A stretch of 16,973 bases of DNA from Lentimicrobium sp. GTDB taxonomy: Bacteria; Bacteroidota; Bacteroidia; Flavobacteriales; Flavobacteriaceae. Location of the stretch: NCBI GenBank assembly GCA_022758945.1, contig JAEMQE010000110.1, positions 1 through 16,973 of the forward strand, given 5' to 3'. The notes under the pieces were generated by a model that saw only the letters and a list, made by a program, of their open reading frames with translations, made no database searches and had not been told where the DNA came from. Shown here in pieces: positions 14,035-16,973 of this stretch. Position 1 is the stretch's first letter, and every line of letters starts with the position of its first letter. The position numbers and the translations under genes were made by a program.

Positions 14035-16326
14035 TTATTTCGCTGCTTTTAATTTTTTCTTTTCTTTTTCCTGGGCATCAATCACAGCAATAGCCGCCAT
14101 ATTTACCATTTCTTCAACACTTGCTCCCAATTGAAAGATGTGAACTGGTTTTCCCATTCCCAACATAATTGGGCCAATAGAATCTACTTTGTTCAGTTCT
14201 TTTAGAAGTTTATAGGTAATATTTGCTGATTCAAGATTAGGAAAAATCAATATATTTACTTTTTTACCTGCTAGTTTAGAAAAAGGGAATTTTGCTTTCA
14301 ACATTTCTGGATTTAAAGCAAAATCAGCCTGAATTTCTCCGTCAATTACCATTTCCGGATGATGTCTATGCAAGTAGGCAACTGCGTCTCTTACTTTTGA
14401 TGCGCTTTCGTTTGTTGAAGAACCAAAATTTGAAAAAGAAATCATTGCAATTACAGGTTCAATTCCAAACATTTTAGCTGCATTTGCCGTCATAATAGCA
14501 ATTTTTGCCAAATCATCTGCTGATGGATTAGTGTTTATCGCCGTATCAGATAAAAACATTGGACCACGATTGGTCATCATCATATTTGTTGTAGCTATAA
14601 GAGAAACTCCTGGCGCTTTATCAATAAGCTGCAACATTGGTTTCACCACTGATGGATAACTTCTGGAATGTCCTGTTAATAATGCATCTGCTTCGCCTTC
14701 ATTGACAAGCATAGCTGCAAAATAATTTCTTTCGCGCATTAAATTCTGAGCGTCAAATAAAGATATTCCTCTTCTTTGTCTGGTGTTCCAATATACTTTT
14801 GCAAATTTGTTTCTTCTTGGCTCCTCATCACTTGTTTTTGGATCAATAATAGGAATATCAGCATCAAAACCAAGTTCTTTTTTTAACTCCAAAATAACTT
14901 CTTTTTTTCCTAACAAAATAGGGAAACCAATTCCTTCTTCATATACTATCTGAGCTGCTTTAAGAACATCAAGATGATCAGCTTCTGCAAAAACAATTTT
15001 TTTAGGATTCATTTTAGCTCTGTTGATCATCAATCGGACCATTTTATTGTCATTGCCCATTCGGTCCAAAAGCTCTTCCTCATATTTATTCCAATCGAGA
15101 ATTGGATTTAACGCCACTCCTGAGTCCATTGCTGCTTTCGCCACTGCTGGTGCAACGACGGTTATCAATCTTGGGTCAAAAGGTGAAGGAATTATATAAT
15201 CACGCCCAAAAGTCAATTTAGTAGCTCCATAAGCAATATTCACTTGCTCCGGAACGTGTTCTTTGGCCAAGGCGGCAAGTGCTCTAACGGCTGCCATTTT
15301 CATAGCTTCATTGATTTTTGTGGCGCGAACATCTAAAGCACCACGAAAAATATATGGAAAACCAAGAACATTGTTGACTTGATTAGGATGATCTGACCGT
15401 CCGGTTGCCATAATAACATCTTTTCGGGTGGCAATGGCAAGGTTATAATCAATTTCAGGAATTGGATTAGCCATTGCAAAAACGATTGGGTTTTTTGCCA
15501 TTCCCAATAACATTTTTGGAGTCATAATATCTCCAGAAGATAATCCCAAGAAAACATCTGCACCAACTAAAGCTTCTTCAAGACTCATTGGTTTCTTGTC
15601 TATGGCATATCGTAGTTGTAAAACAGATAAGGATGGATTGTCTTTTGTCAAAACACCTTTACTATTAAACATTAAGATATTCTCCAATTTTACTCCAAGT
15701 AAAATATACATATTAGCACAAGCAAGAGCGGCTGAACCTGCCCCTGAAACTACCACTTTTAAATCCTTTGGTTTTTTACCCGCTAATTCTATTGCGTTCA
15801 ATAATGCTGCCGATGAAATAATTGCAGTTCCGTGCTGGTCATCGTGCATTACTGGTATGTTTAATTCTTCGACTAATCTTCGTTCTATTTCAAAAGATTC
15901 TGGAGCTTTAATGTCTTCAAGATTGATTCCTCCGAAGGTTGGCGCAATATTTTTGACCGTTTGAATAAATTCCTCAATGTCTTTTGTTCCTACTTCAATA
16001 TCGAATACATCAATACCTGCAAAGATTTTAAACAACAATCCTTTTCCCTCCATTACTGGTTTTGAAGCTTCAGGCCCAATGTCACCCAGCCCTAAAACCG
16101 CTGTTCCATTTGATATTACTGCAACCAGATTGCCTTTTGCAGTGTATTTATAAACATTGTTTATGTCTTTTGCGATTTCTAAACACGGCTCAGCAACTCC
16201 AGGTGAGTATGCTAAAGAGAGGTCTCTTTGGGTGGCATATTTCTTAGTGGGAACTACCTGAATTTTTCCAGGTGTAGGTTTTGCATGATATAATAATGCT
16301 TCTAATCTTTTGCTATTCTTATCCAT
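14035..16326 (-). CDS. maeB: NADP-dependent malic enzyme with C-terminal phosphotransacetylase-like domain
   Basis: Cytoplasmic enzyme converting malate to pyruvate and CO2, normally with NADP+. The 763-residue product has the MaeB hybrid layout. The malic enzyme part covers about 1-425, with Tyr40 in LAYSPGVA, K95 in MEGKGLLFK, the metal-binding LEDIKAPE (136-143) and HDDQHGT (161-167), and the nucleotide fold SGAGSAA at 194-200. A phosphate acetyltransferase-like domain (about 430-750) includes KIVFAEADHLDVLKAA and DALLTGHSRSYPSV. In MaeB proteins this domain is thought to be regulatory, sensing acetyl-CoA, rather than catalytic. The frame is open upstream to a TTG at 16353, but that overlaps the -7 box, so the ATG at 16326 is preferred. 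It is transcribed alone: a promoter lies upstream and an inverted repeat downstream. Confidence 0.94.
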   Translation of the reverse strand: MDKNSKRLEALLYHAKPTPGKIQVVPTKKYATQRDLSLAYSPGVAEPCLEIAKDINNVYKYTAKGNLVAVISNGTAVLGLGDIGPEASKPVMEGKGLLFKIFAGIDVFDIEVGTKDIEEFIQTVKNIAPTFGGINLEDIKAPESFEIERRLVEELNIPVMHDDQHGTAIISSAALLNAIELAGKKPKDLKVVVSGAGSAALACANMYILLGVKLENILMFNSKGVLTKDNPSLSVLQLRYAIDKKPMSLEEALVGADVFLGLSSGDIMTPKMLLGMAKNPIVFAMANPIPEIDYNLAIATRKDVIMATGRSDHPNQVNNVLGFPYIFRGALDVRATKINEAMKMAAVRALAALAKEHVPEQVNIAYGATKLTFGRDYIIPSPFDPRLITVVAPAVAKAAMDSGVALNPILDWNKYEEELLDRMGNDNKMVRLMINRAKMNPKKIVFAEADHLDVLKAAQIVYEEGIGFPILLGKKEVILELKKELGFDADIPIIDPKTSDEEPRRNKFAKVYWNTRQRRGISLFDAQNLMRERNYFAAMLVNEGEADALLTGHSRSYPSVVKPMLQLIDKAPGVSLIATTNMMMTNRGPMFLSDTAINTNPSADDLAKIAIMTANAAKMFGIEPVIAMISFSNFGSSTNESASKVRDAVAYLHRHHPEMVIDGEIQADFALNPEMLKAKFPFSKLAGKKVNILIFPNLESANITYKLLKELNKVDSIGPIMLGMGKPVHIFQLGASVEEMVNMAAIAVIDAQEKEKKKLKAAK

Positions 16327-16350
16327 TATATTAAATTTTATTTGTACACA

Positions 16351-16358
16351 CAAAGATA
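16351..16358 (-). promoter_or_regulatory. Putative -7 promoter element for maeB
   Basis: Minus-strand TATCTTTG matches TAnnTTTG and lies 24 bases upstream of the maeB ATG at 16326. I see no clear TTG -33 partner 17-23 bases above. A terminator for the preceding gene lies about 66 bases upstream, consistent with a new transcript starting here. Confidence 0.5.
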
Positions 16359-16424
16359 ATAGACTTGGTTTAAATAGGACGCTTTTATACCATTCATTTT
16401 ACAAAAAATTGTTCCTCTTGTTAT

Positions 16425-16457
16425 ATAAAAAAATAGCTGCACAATTTGCAGCTATTT
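16425..16457 (-). terminator. Intrinsic terminator of the CBS-domain gene
   Basis: A perfect 10-bp stem pairs AAATAGCTGC (16431-16440) with GCAGCTATTT (16448-16457) around a 7-base loop. On the minus strand it ends in a run of seven T residues (16433-16427). It starts 22 bases past the stop of the CBS-domain gene. This is the strongest terminator in the window. Confidence 0.88.
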
Positions 16458-16479
16458 ATAATGTAATTTGATTTCGAAT

Positions 16480-16914
16480 CTATGTTTTCCTTCCACTTAT
16501 ATAAGAATCCAGATATTGAATGGTTTCCTTTTGCACATCCATTATCGATTTTACTACGTCTCCAATGGAGACAATTCCTATTATTGTTTCATTTTCTAAA
16601 ACAGGTAGATGTCTTATTTTTTTTGTGTACATCAATTCCATACAGTATTCCAGATTATCCGATGGTTTTACGGTTATCACATTTTCTGCCATAATTTCGT
16701 GCACGAATGATTTCTTTGAAGACTTGGCTTTCAAAGCAATTTTTCGAGCATAATCTCTTTCAGACAAAATTCCTTTTAATATATTGTCTTCTACTACCAA
16801 GATAGCTCCAATATTTTTCTCGCTCATTGTTACCAAAGCTTCATATACAGTAATTGTTGGTAATACTGAATATACTTCTTTTCCTTTCTTGCTCAAAATT
16901 TGATTTACTGTCAT
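16480..16914 (-). CDS. CBS domain-containing protein
   Basis: A 144-residue soluble protein made of two CBS motifs and nothing else. CBS1 covers about residues 8-63, ending with GILSERDYAR (48-57). CBS2 covers about 75-128, ending with GIVSIGDVVKSI (113-124). Such CBS pairs form a Bateman module that usually binds adenosine nucleotides (AMP, ATP, SAM) and reports energy status. Stand-alone versions have no catalytic activity, and the partner here is unknown. The S/T-x-x-D phosphate-contact motifs (SERD and SIGD) are intact in both halves. The frame is open upstream to a TTG at 16959, but the ATG at 16914 gives the expected start just before CBS1. A strong terminator follows, and the last 59 bases of the window upstream of the gene show no consensus promoter or other gene. 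Confidence 0.92.
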   Translation of the reverse strand: MTVNQILSKKGKEVYSVLPTITVYEALVTMSEKNIGAILVVEDNILKGILSERDYARKIALKAKSSKKSFVHEIMAENVITVKPSDNLEYCMELMYTKKIRHLPVLENETIIGIVSIGDVVKSIMDVQKETIQYLDSYISGRKT

Positions 16915-16973
16915 AATAGAATAATTTAAGTGGGTCATAAATTTAAAAAAAATATTCAATAAAGCTTACTTTT

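Noticed and set aside
1..16973. Search for a mobile island, CRISPR array, toxin-antitoxin pair or phage-defence genes
   Set aside because: All genes are co-directional, with similar base composition and conserved core functions. No transposase, integrase, direct-repeat array or recognisable defence domain is present.

Overview
The window is AT-rich chromosomal DNA from a Flavobacterium-type member of the Bacteroidota. Four things point there: sprA and a remB-like gene (type IX secretion and gliding motility genes of this phylum), five copies of the Bacteroidota sigma -7 motif TAnnTTTG in front of genes, the general lack of strong Shine-Dalgarno sites, and a 'GTCATTTCGAC...GTCGAAATGAC' intergenic palindrome of a kind I recall from flavobacterial genomes. 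Every gene I accept reads on the minus strand, so transcription runs from high to low coordinates. There is no tRNA, rRNA, CRISPR array, insertion sequence or phage gene, and no gene-free stretch over 300 bases.

In transcription order: (1) 16914-16425, a two-CBS-domain protein closed by a clear intrinsic terminator. (2) 16358-13981, a hybrid NADP-type malic enzyme (maeB) with its own -7 box, followed by an AT-rich 13-bp inverted repeat. (3) 14005-6192, a promoter followed by ruvA and the 7.2-kb sprA, separated by 3 bases. sprA encodes the giant outer-membrane channel of the type IX secretion system. (4) 6153-5346, gcvH (glycine cleavage H protein) overlapping a VanZ-family membrane protein by 8 bases. 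(5) 5313-5242, the nested palindromic repeat. (6) 5178-2290, deoC (deoxyribose-phosphate aldolase) and a RemB-like gliding protein, 15 bases apart. (7) 2211-1922, a small two-helix membrane protein and its terminator. (8) 1865-1633, a 66-residue orphan gene with a -7 box. (9) 1548-1, the best promoter in the window, then cyoE/ctaB (heme O synthase) and a subunit III-type cytochrome oxidase gene that runs off the window edge, the start of a respiratory oxidase cluster.

The biological theme is a flavobacterial motility and secretion neighbourhood (sprA, remB) interleaved with housekeeping metabolism (malic enzyme, RuvA, GcvH, DeoC). From memory, F. johnsoniae has sprA (Fjoh_1653) and remB (Fjoh_1657) a few genes apart, which agrees with this layout. 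I see no undescribed multi-gene system. The points that deserve a second look are a TonB C-terminal-like domain at the N-terminus of RemB, the absence of an ATG start for sprA, cyoE and vanZ, the nested palindrome, the inverted repeat inside the ruvA-sprA promoter, and acidic calcium-loop-like segments in SprA.
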